Source of the DNA: Amycolatopsis acidicola
GTDB lineage: Bacteria; Actinomycetota; Actinomycetes; Mycobacteriales; Pseudonocardiaceae
Length of the DNA stretch: 64,000 nt
Direction of reading: 5' to 3'
Assembly: GCF_007713735.2 (NCBI RefSeq)
Contig: NZ_VMNW02000025.1
Coordinates: 33,277 to 97,276 of the forward strand
The notes beneath the pieces were generated by a model, which was given only the letters and a program-made list of their open reading frames with translations, did not search any database and was not told the DNA's origin. Shown here piece by piece: positions 49,800-59,152 of the stretch. A program made the translations under genes and the position numbers. The first letter of the stretch is position 1; each line of letters starts with the position of its first letter.

Positions 49800-50546
49800 T
49801 CACCACGAGCTGGATTCGACGGAGATCACCGGGACGAGCTCGTTGCCCAGCGTTTCGAGGAAACCGACGATCTCCGCGGCGACCGATCGGTGCTGGCGGT
49901 CGTTGAGTACGTCGTGCCGCGCGCCGCGGACGACGGACAACCGGGCGGACGGCGACGCTTTCACCGCGCGGGCAAGGGCTTCGTGGTCGGCGAGCGGGTC
50001 CGCGTCGCCGACCACGAACAGCTGCGGGACAGCGGAGCCACCGTAGGCGGCTTCGAGGAGCTCACCGGGGACCGGCTCCGCGAGGGAACCTCGTTCCACC
50101 GCACCGTCTTCGGTCAGGACCACCCGATGCACCGGGCACAGTGTCCTGACGTCGAGCTCGTCGTCCCAGCTTTCCGGCACACCGCGCGCGCGGCCGGGCG
50201 GCCCGGCCAGCACCACGGCGTCAGGCGACCAGTCCGCCGTCGTTTCCTGGCCGGCGATCAGTGCCGCGAGCGCCGTGGCGCCGACATCGGCGCCGATCAG
50301 GGTCAGCGGACGATCGGTGGCCCCGGCGACCGCGGCCGTCAGCTGGTTTCCCAGGCGTGCCAGGGAACCCGCGACGTCGGCGTCGATCCGTGGCGCGTCG
50401 ACGACGCGGACGCGGTACGTGTCGGCCGCCAATCGCTTACCCAGCCGCGTATACGTGCGCCGGGTCTCGCCGCGGCCGGGGACGACGACAACGGTGCCGC
50501 GGGTCCGCAGCCCCTCAGGACCTTCGAATTCGAGGTACTCACTCAT
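49800..50546 (-). CDS. Alpha/beta hydrolase with Asp in the nucleophile elbow
   Basis: 248 residues. The nucleophile elbow reads LIGADVGAT, giving G-x-D-x-G with Asp87 where esterases have Ser, as in haloalkane dehalogenases and epoxide hydrolases. Acid region VVGDADPLAD and base His in GARHDVLND. The N-terminal oxyanion HG is replaced by VVPGRGETRR. Its ATG overlaps the end of the short luciferase-like gene by 8 bp. It might hydrolyse an epoxide, halide or other product of the flavoenzymes. Confidence 0.85.
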   Translation of the reverse strand: MSEYLEFEGPEGLRTRGTVVVVPGRGETRRTYTRLGKRLAADTYRVRVVDAPRIDADVAGSLARLGNQLTAAVAGATDRPLTLIGADVGATALAALIAGQETTADWSPDAVVLAGPPGRARGVPESWDDELDVRTLCPVHRVVLTEDGAVERGSLAEPVPGELLEAAYGGSAVPQLFVVGDADPLADHEALARAVKASPSARLSVVRGARHDVLNDRQHRSVAAEIVGFLETLGNELVPVISVESSSW

Positions 50547-50973
50547 TTTCGTGCTCCCTGTGCTTCGGGTCGGGCAGCCGCTCACGCCGCAGCTCGGTGA
50601 CGATCTGGTCGGGATGGCCGTAGAACGAGTGGAACCGCCGCAACGCGCCCTCGACGCCGACGCCGAGTTCGACCCGGCCGCCGCTGAGCGTGTCGACCAC
50701 GGAAACGTCCTCGGCCAGCCGGATCGGGTCCTCCAGCGGCAGCACGGTGATCGCCGTGCCGAGCCGGATCCGCTTCGTGCGGGCGGCGGCGTAGGCCAGG
50801 AACGTCCACGGCGACGGCAGGCCACCCCCGCCGAGCGGCACGTGGTGCTGGGCCACCCAGCCGACGTCGAAGCCGAGCTCGTCCGCGACGACGAACAACT
50901 CCTGCGCGTCGCGGTAGATCCGCGCCGGGTCGTCGCCGCGCCCTTGGACGTGCGTGAGGAATCCGAGCCGCAT
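50539..50973 (-). CDS. Half-length LLM-class flavin oxidoreductase (N-terminal part only)
   Basis: 144 residues against 300-400 for the luciferase-like family. The N-terminal half is intact: MRLGFLTHVQGRGDD, ADELGFDVGWVAQHH, and TKRIRLGTAITVLPLEDPIR, VDTLSGGRVELGVG, and it then ends RLPDPKHREHENE with a normal stop. The next gene starts within its last codons (ATGAGTGA). No continuation of the barrel was found in the other frames downstream. It may be a remnant or a genuine short FMN-binding protein. One nt separates it from the flavin hydroxylase stop. Confidence 0.8.
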   Translation of the reverse strand: MRLGFLTHVQGRGDDPARIYRDAQELFVVADELGFDVGWVAQHHVPLGGGGLPSPWTFLAYAAARTKRIRLGTAITVLPLEDPIRLAEDVSVVDTLSGGRVELGVGVEGALRRFHSFYGHPDQIVTELRRERLPDPKHREHENE

Positions 50974-50974
50974 G

Positions 50975-52681
50975 TCACTCCCCCGCGCTCGCCGACACGA
51001 GCTCGTCCGCGGGCTCGGCGGGCAGGCCGGCGCCGAGCACCCGCTCGAACACCGCTGCCGCGCCGCCGGCAGGCAGAACTCCGCCGCGCCACGCCACGTG
51101 CTGGTCCGGGCGGACGAGCACGATGCCCTCGCCATAAACCTCCCGCGCACGCGGATCCGTGAGGTGAACGAGAGTGAACGGCAGCCCCCGGACGGCCGCC
51201 TCGGCCGCCAACTCCCGCTCCAGCGCGCGATCCGGCGACAGCACGAGCAGGGCGAAGCCGTTGCCGATCCGGTCGTACAAGGTGGTGCCGTGCGGGTCCA
51301 GGACGCCGTTCGGCGCGCGGTGCCCCGGCCGCGGGTCGTCCTGGTAGACGTCCGCGCGCCACGGTGGTTCCGCGTCGAGTTGGCCGTCCTCGTACCAGAT
51401 CACGGCGGAGTCGTCGTAGCGCTCGTCGAACGTGACCCCGTCGGCGCCGACGCGGTCCCGGACGAGACGGGCACCGATGGCGGCGCGGCGCCGTTGCGCC
51501 TCCGCGCTCACGTCCGCGTCGTCGGGCACGCCGATCCGGCGGATGTCGGCCAGCGCGGCCTGGTTGCGGCGAGAGCGTGCCAGCGCGAAGTCGGCGATGC
51601 GCCAGTTGTGCCGCCGTCGTTCCTGGTCGTAGGAATCGAGCAACGCCTCCGGCGCGGAGCCCTGGAGCACGGCCGCCAGCTTCCAGCCCAGGTTGGCCAC
51701 GTCCCCGAAACCCTCGCCGAGATTCCCGCCCGGGGTACGCACGTGCGCGGCGTCGCCGGCGAGCAGCACCCGGCCCGCGCGGAACGTCTCGGCGATCCGG
51801 GTGGCGTGGTAGAAGGTGGTCGCCGACGCCAGTTCCAGCTCCAGGTCGAAACCGAACGCCGCCCGTGCCGTGTCCAGCAACTCCGCTTCGGACGGCTCGT
51901 AGTCGAGCGGGTACGGCCCCGCGTAGACCCGCCATTCGCGGCTGCTGATCGCGGCCAGGAACCCGTCCGCCCGCTGGTTGAACACGAGGTTGGTGCCGCT
52001 GGGCGCGGGCCCGGCACGGTCGGAGATGTCGCCGGTGCGCACGACCAGCCGCAGCCGCTTTTCCCTGGCGTGCTCGCCTTCCCGTTCGATCCCGGCGAGC
52101 CGGCGCACGGTGCTGCGGCCGCCGTCCGCGCCGAGCACGTACCGCGCCCGCACGATCCGCCCTGGCGCGAGGACGACATCCACGCCTTCGTTGTGCTGAC
52201 TCAGTTCCGTGACCCGGTGGCCGCCCGCGACGGGCACGCCGTGCCGGGCAAGGTGGCGCAGGAACACTTGCTGCAGCGCGCTTTGTGGTCGGCGCAGCGC
52301 CTCCTCCCCCGCACGGCCCGCGCCGCCGAAGGACGGTCGCTGGTGCGGCACGAGCTCGTGGCCGGTCAGTGAGGTGACGAGGCGGATGCCCTGGTTCCAC
52401 TCCGGCGGGAAGGTCCATTCGGCCCGGATCGCTTGCAGCACACCCCATCGGCGGAAGTGCTCGACGACACGCGGCGTGTGCCCCATCGCCCCGGCCCGCA
52501 CCAGCGTGGCCTCGCGGGCCTGGTCGACGACGGCCACGCGCACGCCCCGCGCGTGCAGTTCGATCGCGGCCGCGAGCCCGACCGGCCCCGCGCCGGCGAT
52601 CAGCACGTCCACCTGCTCCGGCGGCTCCGCGTCCGGGAAGCGGACCGTGTGCACGTCCCGGCCGCCGGTCTCCGCGGTCAC
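50975..52681 (-). CDS. FAD-dependent aromatic hydroxylase (class A flavin monooxygenase)
   Basis: 568 residues, the size of MhpA/phenol-hydroxylase-like enzymes with a C-terminal thioredoxin-like domain. FAD motif IAGAGPVGLAAAIELHARG (residues 28-46), DG motif region GADGGRSTVRRLAG, and GD motif LLAGDAAHVRTPGGNLGEGF. It should hydroxylate an aromatic or heteroaromatic ring with NAD(P)H and oxygen. The GTG start overlaps the upstream LLM gene stop (GTGA). Confidence 0.93.
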   Translation of the reverse strand: MTAETGGRDVHTVRFPDAEPPEQVDVLIAGAGPVGLAAAIELHARGVRVAVVDQAREATLVRAGAMGHTPRVVEHFRRWGVLQAIRAEWTFPPEWNQGIRLVTSLTGHELVPHQRPSFGGAGRAGEEALRRPQSALQQVFLRHLARHGVPVAGGHRVTELSQHNEGVDVVLAPGRIVRARYVLGADGGRSTVRRLAGIEREGEHAREKRLRLVVRTGDISDRAGPAPSGTNLVFNQRADGFLAAISSREWRVYAGPYPLDYEPSEAELLDTARAAFGFDLELELASATTFYHATRIAETFRAGRVLLAGDAAHVRTPGGNLGEGFGDVANLGWKLAAVLQGSAPEALLDSYDQERRRHNWRIADFALARSRRNQAALADIRRIGVPDDADVSAEAQRRRAAIGARLVRDRVGADGVTFDERYDDSAVIWYEDGQLDAEPPWRADVYQDDPRPGHRAPNGVLDPHGTTLYDRIGNGFALLVLSPDRALERELAAEAAVRGLPFTLVHLTDPRAREVYGEGIVLVRPDQHVAWRGGVLPAGGAAAVFERVLGAGLPAEPADELVSASAGE

Positions 52682-54018
52682 GCCTGCACCAGGTTGCGCT
52701 CGCGGGTGTACCGGTTCTCCGGGATCGGCAGGCCCAGGTTTTCGCGCAGCGTCGTGCCTTCGTACTCGGTGCGGAACAGGCCCCGCCGCTGCAGCAAGGG
52801 CACCACCGAGTCGACGAACCACGTCAGGTCGGTGTTGTTGCGGAAGGCGAGGTTGATGCCGTCGAAGGTGCCGGCCTCGAACCAGCGCTGGATGGTGTCG
52901 GCGACCGTGCCGGGCGCGCCGACGAACGGCGACTGCTTGGACTCCGCGATCGACTCGGCCACCTGCCGCAGGGTGAGCCCGCCGGCCCGCGCCCTCTCGA
53001 TGATCTTCGTGGCGCCGGTGCGCCCGCCCCGCTCCGCCAGGTGCGCCACGTCGGGGAACGGCGCGTCCAGGTCGTACTGGCTGAAGTCGTGGGCGCCGAA
53101 CGACCGGCCGAGCAGGGCGAGGCTGCGGCCGAAATCCTTGTCCTCTTCGGAGATTTCCCGCGCGCGGCGCTGTGCTTCCGCGTCGGTGCCGCGCACGACC
53201 GGGCTGCCGTGGATGAAGATCTTGATGTGCTCGGGGTCGCGGCCCGCTTCGGCGGTACGCCGCTTGATGTCGGCGTAGTAGGCCTTCGCGTCCTCGAACG
53301 AGCCGCCGGGCGCGTAAATGCCCTCGGCGACCTTCGCCGCGAGGTCGCGCCCCTCGTCGGACACACCGGCCTGGAAGATGACGGGTTGTCCTTGCGGGGA
53401 ACGGGAAAGGTTGAGCGGGCCGTCGACGCGGAAGTGCTCGCCGTCGTGGTTGAGCGCATGGAGCTTGTCCGGGTCGAGGAACACGCCGCGCTCCACGTCG
53501 GCCGGGAAGGCGTCGTCCTCATAGGAGTCCCACAGCCCCTGGATCACCTGGACCGCCTCGAGCGCGCGGCCGTAGCGCGTCGCGTAGTCCAGGTGCTCTT
53601 CCAGGCCGTAGTTGCGGCTGGTGCCCGTGTCGAAGCTGGTGACGACGTTCCAGCCGGCCCGGCCGCCGCTGATGTGGTCCAGCGAACCGAACCGCCGGGC
53701 CAGGTTGAACGGCGAGTTGTAGGTCGAGCTCGCCGTGCCGACCAGCCCGACGTGCCGGGTGTGGGTGGCCACGGCCGAGAGCAGGGTCAGCGGTTCGAGC
53801 CGGTTGAGGTAGTGCGCCGGGTAGGTCGCGTTGATGAACTGGCTGTCCACGATGAACAGCGCGTCGAACAGCGCGTGCTCGGCGGCCCGCGCCTGCTGGA
53901 TGTAGTAGCCGATGTCGATGCTGGCGTTCTTCGCGACCTCCGGGTCCTTCCAGAGCCCGTGCTGGCCGGGACCGCCCACTCCGTAGGGGTGCAGGGCGAG
54001 ATGGATCTTGCGGCTCAT
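52678..54018 (-). CDS. NtaA/SnaA/DszA family FMN-dependent monooxygenase, copy 1
   Basis: 446 residues, full length for this luciferase-like subfamily, which uses reduced flavin from a separate reductase to attack amines, thio-compounds or heterocycles. Family signatures: GGPGQHGLWKDP near the start, FIVDSQF, LEPLTLLSAVATHTRHVGL, and the flavin site DHISGGRAGWNVVTS, then RSPQGQPVIFQAG. Paralogous to 59153-60508 over the whole length. ATGA overlap with the ABC ATPase gene. No flavin reductase gene is visible in the operon. Confidence 0.94.
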   Translation of the reverse strand: MSRKIHLALHPYGVGGPGQHGLWKDPEVAKNASIDIGYYIQQARAAEHALFDALFIVDSQFINATYPAHYLNRLEPLTLLSAVATHTRHVGLVGTASSTYNSPFNLARRFGSLDHISGGRAGWNVVTSFDTGTSRNYGLEEHLDYATRYGRALEAVQVIQGLWDSYEDDAFPADVERGVFLDPDKLHALNHDGEHFRVDGPLNLSRSPQGQPVIFQAGVSDEGRDLAAKVAEGIYAPGGSFEDAKAYYADIKRRTAEAGRDPEHIKIFIHGSPVVRGTDAEAQRRAREISEEDKDFGRSLALLGRSFGAHDFSQYDLDAPFPDVAHLAERGGRTGATKIIERARAGGLTLRQVAESIAESKQSPFVGAPGTVADTIQRWFEAGTFDGINLAFRNNTDLTWFVDSVVPLLQRRGLFRTEYEGTTLRENLGLPIPENRYTRERNLVQA

Positions 54019-54845
54019 GTCGGCTTCCTTTCAGCTGTGAGAAGCGAACGCAGCGCTTCACGCTCGGCGCGCCCGGCCGAGGCCGTGCGGAGCGTGGGCG
54101 CCGAGCTGACCAGCAGGCGGGTGTAGGCGTGCGCGGGGTTCTTGACGACATCGCGCACCGGGCCGAACTCGACCAGCTCACCCCGGTACAGCACCGCGAC
54201 GCGGTCCGCGATCCCGGCGACCGAGCCGAGGTCGTGGGAGATGAACACGAACGAAACGCCTGCGGCGCGCAGTTCCTTGACGATCTCCAGGATCTGCACG
54301 CGGTTGGCCGAATCCAGTGCGCTGACCGGCTCGTCGAGGATCACCAGCTGAGGCTCGGTGACGAGCGCGCGGGCGACGGCGACGCGCTGCCGCTGCCCGC
54401 CGGAGAGCTCACCGGGCAGGCGCGTGGCCAGTTCCTCGTCGAGCCGGACCCGGGAAAGGTAGGCGCGGGCCTGTTTCTCCGCCTCCGCGCGGGAATCTCC
54501 GCGCACCAGCAGCGGTTCGGCGATGGAGTCCACAACGGACACATCGGGATCGAGGCTGCGCAACGGGTCCTGGAACACGTACTGCACCCCGCCGCGGCGG
54601 CGCAGCGACCGCCATTGGCGCGCGCGGTGGGCGGTGACGTCCTCGCCGTCGATGACGATCCGGCCCGCCGACAGGCTCACCAGCCCGAGCACCGCACGGG
54701 CCAGGGTGGACTTGCCGGACCCGGTCTCACCGATGAGCCCGACGACCTCGCCACGCTCGACCGTCAGCGATACTCCCGAAAGCGCGGGCCGACGGCGGCG
54801 ACGTTGTCCATAGTGGACTTCAAGGTCACTGATCTCGAGGATCAC
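54015..54845 (-). CDS. Oligopeptide-type ABC transporter ATPase (DppF-like)
   Basis: 276 residues. Walker A GETGSGKST (39-47), signature LSGGQRQRVAVARAL, Walker B LVILDEPVSALD, H-loop FISHDLG, and the C-terminal oligopeptide-ABC tail (NPAHAYTRLLVSSAPTL). GTG 54845 overlaps the DppD stop (GTGA). Pairs with 54842-55699 to energise the importer. Confidence 0.94.
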   Translation of the reverse strand: MILEISDLEVHYGQRRRRRPALSGVSLTVERGEVVGLIGETGSGKSTLARAVLGLVSLSAGRIVIDGEDVTAHRARQWRSLRRRGGVQYVFQDPLRSLDPDVSVVDSIAEPLLVRGDSRAEAEKQARAYLSRVRLDEELATRLPGELSGGQRQRVAVARALVTEPQLVILDEPVSALDSANRVQILEIVKELRAAGVSFVFISHDLGSVAGIADRVAVLYRGELVEFGPVRDVVKNPAHAYTRLLVSSAPTLRTASAGRAEREALRSLLTAERKPT

Positions 54846-55699
54846 CGGGAAACCTCCGCCCGGTCCAGGAACTTGTCGAGCCCGTACTGGTCGTGCTCGT
54901 CGATGAGCAGCCGGGTGTACTCGTGGCGGGGGCGGTAGAGCACGTCCGCGGTGGAACCTTGTTCGACCACTTCGCCCTCGCGCATGACGAGCACCTCGTC
55001 GCACAGCTGCGCGACGACGGCCAGGTCGTGGGAGACGACGACCAGCGCGAGTCCCGTCTGCTCACGCAGATCCGCCAGCAGGTCGAGGATTTCCGCCTGT
55101 ACCGTGACGTCGAGCGCGGTGGTCGCCTCGTCGGCGATGAGTACCCGCGGATCGGCGGCGATCGCCGCGGCGATCAGGATCCGTTGCAGCATCCCGCCGG
55201 AGAGTTCGAAGGCGTACTGGTGGTAAACCTGCCCGGGTTCGCGCAGCTGGACCGCCGCGAGCAGGTCGAGCGCGCGGCGGCGGGCCTGGCGGCGCCGCAG
55301 CCCGGTCTTCACCCGGACGACCTCGGCGATCTGCGGGCCCACCGGGATCGACGGGTTCAGGTACGACGCCGGATCCTGGAACACGGCGCTGATCGTCGAA
55401 CCGCGCAGCGCCGTCCACCGCGCCGGCGTGAGCGCCGAAACGTCTTCGCCCGCGAGGTGCACCGAGCCGCCGGAAATCTCGAAATGCTCCGGCAGGACGC
55501 CCAGGATCGCCCGGCAGGTCAGGGTTTTCCCGCTGCCGGACTCCCCGACGATCCCGACGACCTTGCCCGGGGTGAGCTCGAAGCTCACGCCCCGCACGAT
55601 TTCGCGTTGCTCCACCTGGCTCGACACCCGCACCTCGCGCACCGCGAGCACGGGCTCGGTCACCTCGGCGACGGACGGGCTGGTGACGAGGCTGGTCAT
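54842..55699 (-). CDS. Oligopeptide-type ABC transporter ATPase (DppD-like)
   Basis: 285 residues. Walker A GESGSGKT (52-59), signature LSGGMLQRILIAAAI, Walker B VLIADEATTALD, H-loop VVSHDLAV, and RPRHEYTRLLI tail. ATGA overlap with the permease gene. Half of the dimeric ATPase of a five-part peptide/nickel-type importer. Confidence 0.94.
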   Translation of the reverse strand: MTSLVTSPSVAEVTEPVLAVREVRVSSQVEQREIVRGVSFELTPGKVVGIVGESGSGKTLTCRAILGVLPEHFEISGGSVHLAGEDVSALTPARWTALRGSTISAVFQDPASYLNPSIPVGPQIAEVVRVKTGLRRRQARRRALDLLAAVQLREPGQVYHQYAFELSGGMLQRILIAAAIAADPRVLIADEATTALDVTVQAEILDLLADLREQTGLALVVVSHDLAVVAQLCDEVLVMREGEVVEQGSTADVLYRPRHEYTRLLIDEHDQYGLDKFLDRAEVSR

Positions 55700-56568
55700 G
55701 ACGTACCTCCGGCGGCGAGCTGGTGGGCCCGGACCTTCCTGGCGTTGGCCAGCGCCCGTCCCGACTCGCCCGAGACGTCACGGATGGCGTCGGCGAGCAG
55801 GTTGCAGGCCCACACGGTGAACACGATCAGCAGCGCGGGCGCGAACGGGGCCCAGGGCTGGTAGCTGAGGTAGCCCAGATCGCTCGCCAGCAGGCCGCCC
55901 CAGGTCGGTGCCGGCGGCTGCACGCCGATACCGAGGAAGGTCAGGCTGGACACGATGATGAAGCCGACACCGACGGTCTGCGCGAGCGCGACCGCGATGG
56001 GCGGCAGCACTTTGAGCCACACGTGCCGCCGCACGATCCAGTTCAGCGAGGCGCCCGAGATCAGCGCCGCCTCGACGTACTGCGACCGCGCGACCGCCAG
56101 CGTCGCCGCGCGCGAGACCCGGTAGAACAGCGGCGAGACGAGCACCCCGGTGACGAGCATCGCCTGCGTGATTCCGTTGCCCAGCAACGCTGTCACCGCG
56201 ACGGCGAACAGCAGGAACGGCAGCGCGATGAGCGTGTCGGCGAGCCGCAGCGTCAGCCACTCGAACACCCGGCCGAGGTAGACCGACAGGATGCCGGGGA
56301 TCGCACCGACGACGAGCGCCGTCAGCGCGACCTCGAGTGAGCCGAGGACGCTGACCTGCGAGCCGGCGAGCAGCCTGCTGAACACGTCGCGGCCGAGGTT
56401 GTCGGTGCCCAGCCAGTGAGCGCCCGACGGCCCGGACAGCGTGAGGGTGCTCGTGGCGAGCGGATCCTGCGGGGCGAGCAACGGCCCGAAGATCGCCAGC
56501 AGCAGGATCACGGCCAGGATCACGAACGCCGTGCGGCCCGAGGCGAGCGAGAAGATCCGCCGTACCAC
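55696..56568 (-). CDS. Oligopeptide-type ABC permease (DppC-like)
   Basis: 290 residues, about six membrane segments. N-terminal LLAPQDPLATSTLTL, LGTDNLGRDVFSRLL (the DppC signature), and EAA-loop region YVEAALISGASLNWIVRRHV. GTG 56568 has GGGAG 7 nt upstream and follows the DppB stop by one nt. Ends with Arg/Lys-rich cytoplasmic tail. Confidence 0.94.
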   Translation of the reverse strand: MVRRIFSLASGRTAFVILAVILLLAIFGPLLAPQDPLATSTLTLSGPSGAHWLGTDNLGRDVFSRLLAGSQVSVLGSLEVALTALVVGAIPGILSVYLGRVFEWLTLRLADTLIALPFLLFAVAVTALLGNGITQAMLVTGVLVSPLFYRVSRAATLAVARSQYVEAALISGASLNWIVRRHVWLKVLPPIAVALAQTVGVGFIIVSSLTFLGIGVQPPAPTWGGLLASDLGYLSYQPWAPFAPALLIVFTVWACNLLADAIRDVSGESGRALANARKVRAHQLAAGGTS

Positions 56569-56569
56569 G

Positions 56570-57604
56570 TCACATCTCCCTTCGGGCGGCCGGCGCGACG
56601 CGGCCGAGGACGACGTTGACGATCAGGTTGAAGGTCACGACCATCGCGATCGACACGACCAGCACGCCCTGCACCTCGGGCACGTCACCGGCCTGCGCGG
56701 CGTCGTTGGCGAACCGGCCGAAACCCTGCAGCCCGAAGATCCACTCGGTGACGATCGACGCGCCGACCACCGCCGGGAACTTGTAGCCGAGCACCGCCAG
56801 CGCCGGGCCCATGCCGTTGCGCAGCACGTGCCGGAAGAAGATCCGGCGTGGGCTCAGCCCGCGCACCAGCGCGCCCAGGACGTAGTTCTCGCGGTACGCC
56901 GCCACCAGCCCGGTGCGCAGCTGCCGCGCCACGTCCGCGACGATGTCGAGGCTCAGCGCGAGCGCGGGCAGGATGATGTGGGCGAGCCAGGGACCCACGC
57001 CCTCGGCCAGCTCGGCGTAGCCGCCCGAAGGCAGCCAGCGCAGCCACACCCCGAAGATCTCCACGAGCGCGATGCCGACCACGAACGCCGGCATCACCGA
57101 CACCACCGTGACGAACCCGGTGATGGCGCGGTCGATCCAGGTGGTGCGCCGCAGCGCGGCGACGGTGCCGAGGACGAAACCCAGCAGCACGCCGAGCACG
57201 AGCGCGACGAGCGCCACGGACAGGCTCACCCCGAGCACGAGACCGATCAGCGTCGAGATGCTCGCCCCGTTGGTCCAGCTGGTGCCGAGATCACCGCGCA
57301 GCACGCCGGTGAACCACGTCCAGTACTGGACGAAGAACGGCCGGTCCAGCCCCCACTGGCTTTCGATGTTGTGGATCGCCTCGGGGGTCGCGTCCTCGCC
57401 CAGCTGGATCCGCGCCGGGCTGAGCCCGCTCAGCGCGCGCAGGGCGAAGGTCACGAAGGTACCGACGAAGAACACCGGCACGAAGATCGCGATCGACCGC
57501 GCGAGCGTCACGAGGACCTGGCCGCCGGTCCGGCGCAGCCGGGTCAGCGCGACGGCGCCGCCGTACCCGGCCGCGCCCGCTGGCGCGAGCGTCTCAGCTG
57601 CCAC
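56570..57604 (-). CDS. Oligopeptide-type ABC permease (DppB-like)
   Basis: 344 residues, about six membrane segments, with the DppB features GLDRPFFVQYWTWFTGVLRG-type loop after helix 1 and the EAA loop ENYVLGALVRGLSPRRIFFR. GTG 57604 lies within the last codons of the binding-protein gene (11-bp overlap). Works with DppC as the transport channel. Confidence 0.94.
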   Translation of the reverse strand: MAAETLAPAGAAGYGGAVALTRLRRTGGQVLVTLARSIAIFVPVFFVGTFVTFALRALSGLSPARIQLGEDATPEAIHNIESQWGLDRPFFVQYWTWFTGVLRGDLGTSWTNGASISTLIGLVLGVSLSVALVALVLGVLLGFVLGTVAALRRTTWIDRAITGFVTVVSVMPAFVVGIALVEIFGVWLRWLPSGGYAELAEGVGPWLAHIILPALALSLDIVADVARQLRTGLVAAYRENYVLGALVRGLSPRRIFFRHVLRNGMGPALAVLGYKFPAVVGASIVTEWIFGLQGFGRFANDAAQAGDVPEVQGVLVVSIAMVVTFNLIVNVVLGRVAPAARREM

Positions 57605-59123
57605 TGATCGTCACACCCGTCCAGTCGATGTGCGCCGGGTTCTTCGGCAGCGCGGAGATCGACTTGTTCTTGGCGATCAGGTTCGGCTCGGAATAGGTGA
57701 ACACCAGCGCCTTGCTCTGCAGACCGGCGCGGGTCGCGGCCTGCAGCACCGACGCGTAGTCCGGGGAGTCGATCGGGGTCTGGCGCACCTTCGCCACGGC
57801 GTCCTCGAAACCCGCCGGCTCATACGGCGAGCTGAGGTTCAGCGGGCCGTTCGGCCCGAAGTGGGCGGTCAGGGTCTGCAGGGCGGAGTCACGCCCGGTG
57901 GTGCCGTACAGGGAGAAGGTCAGGTCCTTGGCGAAGAACGGCGTCGCCCAGTTCTTGTCGATCTTGATGTTGACCGTGATCCCGACGGCGGCGAGCTGCG
58001 ACTGCACGATCTCCGCCGCCGGGTCGGCCTTGGGGATCACCAGGTCCAGCTTGATGGCCCCGGGCTGATAGCCGGCTTCGGCGAGCAGCTGCCGGGATTT
58101 CGCGGGGTCGTAGGGATAACGGTTCTTCGACTGCGGGTCATAGGCGACGTAGCCTTCCGGGAAGGGCTGGTCGGTCACCGAGCCGTAGCCGAAGGTCAGT
58201 TTGTCGACGAACTCCTGCCGGTTGACCGCGTACCGCACCGCGTCGACGACCTTGTCGTTGTCGAACGGGGCCTTGTTGACGTTCAGGCTGATGTTGTCGG
58301 CGTTGAAACCGGGCTGCACGAACACGTCGAGGCCGGCCTTCTTGGCCGCGTCGGCCTGGCTCGGGTCGAGGTCGGCGAAGTTGTAGACACCCGTCTGCAG
58401 CCCGGAAACGACGGTCGACACGTCGGGCGCCGAGGTCAGTTCCACGCTGTCGATGTGGATGTCCTTGGCGTCCCAGTAATCCGGGTTCTTCTTGAGCACG
58501 GCCTTGGTGCCCGGGATCAGCTGGGTGAGCGTGAACGGGCCCGCGCCCACCGGGTTCTGATCCAGCTTCTGCGGATCCGCCGCGGCCTTGGGGCTGGCGA
58601 TCTGCAGCACGCGCTCGCCCAGCAGCTGCGGGATCTGGTAGTCCACCTGCGTCAGCTGCACGACCGCGTCCAGGCCGTTCGCGGTGACCGACTTGATGGA
58701 CGTGAGATCACCGAACAGCGCCGAGTTCTTCTGCGTCTTCGCCCGCTCGATGGCCGCCTTGACGGCCGCGCCGTCCACCGGCTCGCCGTCGCTGAACTTG
58801 AGCCCGGGCCGCAGGTGGAACGTGACCTGGTCGCCCGCGGCGTTGTAGTCCCAGCTTTGCGCCAGGTCGGGCACCGCGTTGCCCTGCTCGTCGGTGCGGG
58901 TCAGCGACGCGTAGGTGAGCGCGAGCTCGCGGAACTGGGCGCCGCTGCCACCGACCACGGGATCCCAGTGCGTCGGGAAATACGAGCTGGCCCACTTGAG
59001 CGTGCCCCCGCTGCCGGTGGCCGCCCCACCGCTACCGCACGCGACGAGCGAAGCGGCGAGCGCGGCGGCGAGCGCGATTCCGGCCGCGCCGCGGGAACGG
59101 CGGGCGGTGATGCGTACGGACAT
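57594..59123 (-). CDS. SBP family 5 substrate-binding lipoprotein
   Basis: 509 residues. Signal peptide with lipobox LVAC (Cys29), then a peptide/nickel-type (SBP_bac_5) binding protein (LKWASSYFPTHWDPVVGG, YASLTRTDEQGNAVPDLAQS, VTFHLRPGLKFSDGEPV). It captures the substrate outside the membrane for DppBCDF-like parts. Such systems near NtaA-type monooxygenases often carry non-peptide compounds such as chelators or opine-like molecules. GGAAGG precedes the ATG. Confidence 0.95.
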   Translation of the reverse strand: MSVRITARRSRGAAGIALAAALAASLVACGSGGAATGSGGTLKWASSYFPTHWDPVVGGSGAQFRELALTYASLTRTDEQGNAVPDLAQSWDYNAAGDQVTFHLRPGLKFSDGEPVDGAAVKAAIERAKTQKNSALFGDLTSIKSVTANGLDAVVQLTQVDYQIPQLLGERVLQIASPKAAADPQKLDQNPVGAGPFTLTQLIPGTKAVLKKNPDYWDAKDIHIDSVELTSAPDVSTVVSGLQTGVYNFADLDPSQADAAKKAGLDVFVQPGFNADNISLNVNKAPFDNDKVVDAVRYAVNRQEFVDKLTFGYGSVTDQPFPEGYVAYDPQSKNRYPYDPAKSRQLLAEAGYQPGAIKLDLVIPKADPAAEIVQSQLAAVGITVNIKIDKNWATPFFAKDLTFSLYGTTGRDSALQTLTAHFGPNGPLNLSSPYEPAGFEDAVAKVRQTPIDSPDYASVLQAATRAGLQSKALVFTYSEPNLIAKNKSISALPKNPAHIDWTGVTISGS

Positions 59124-59152
59124 GTCTGCCTTCCTGGATGGGGACCGCGCGC

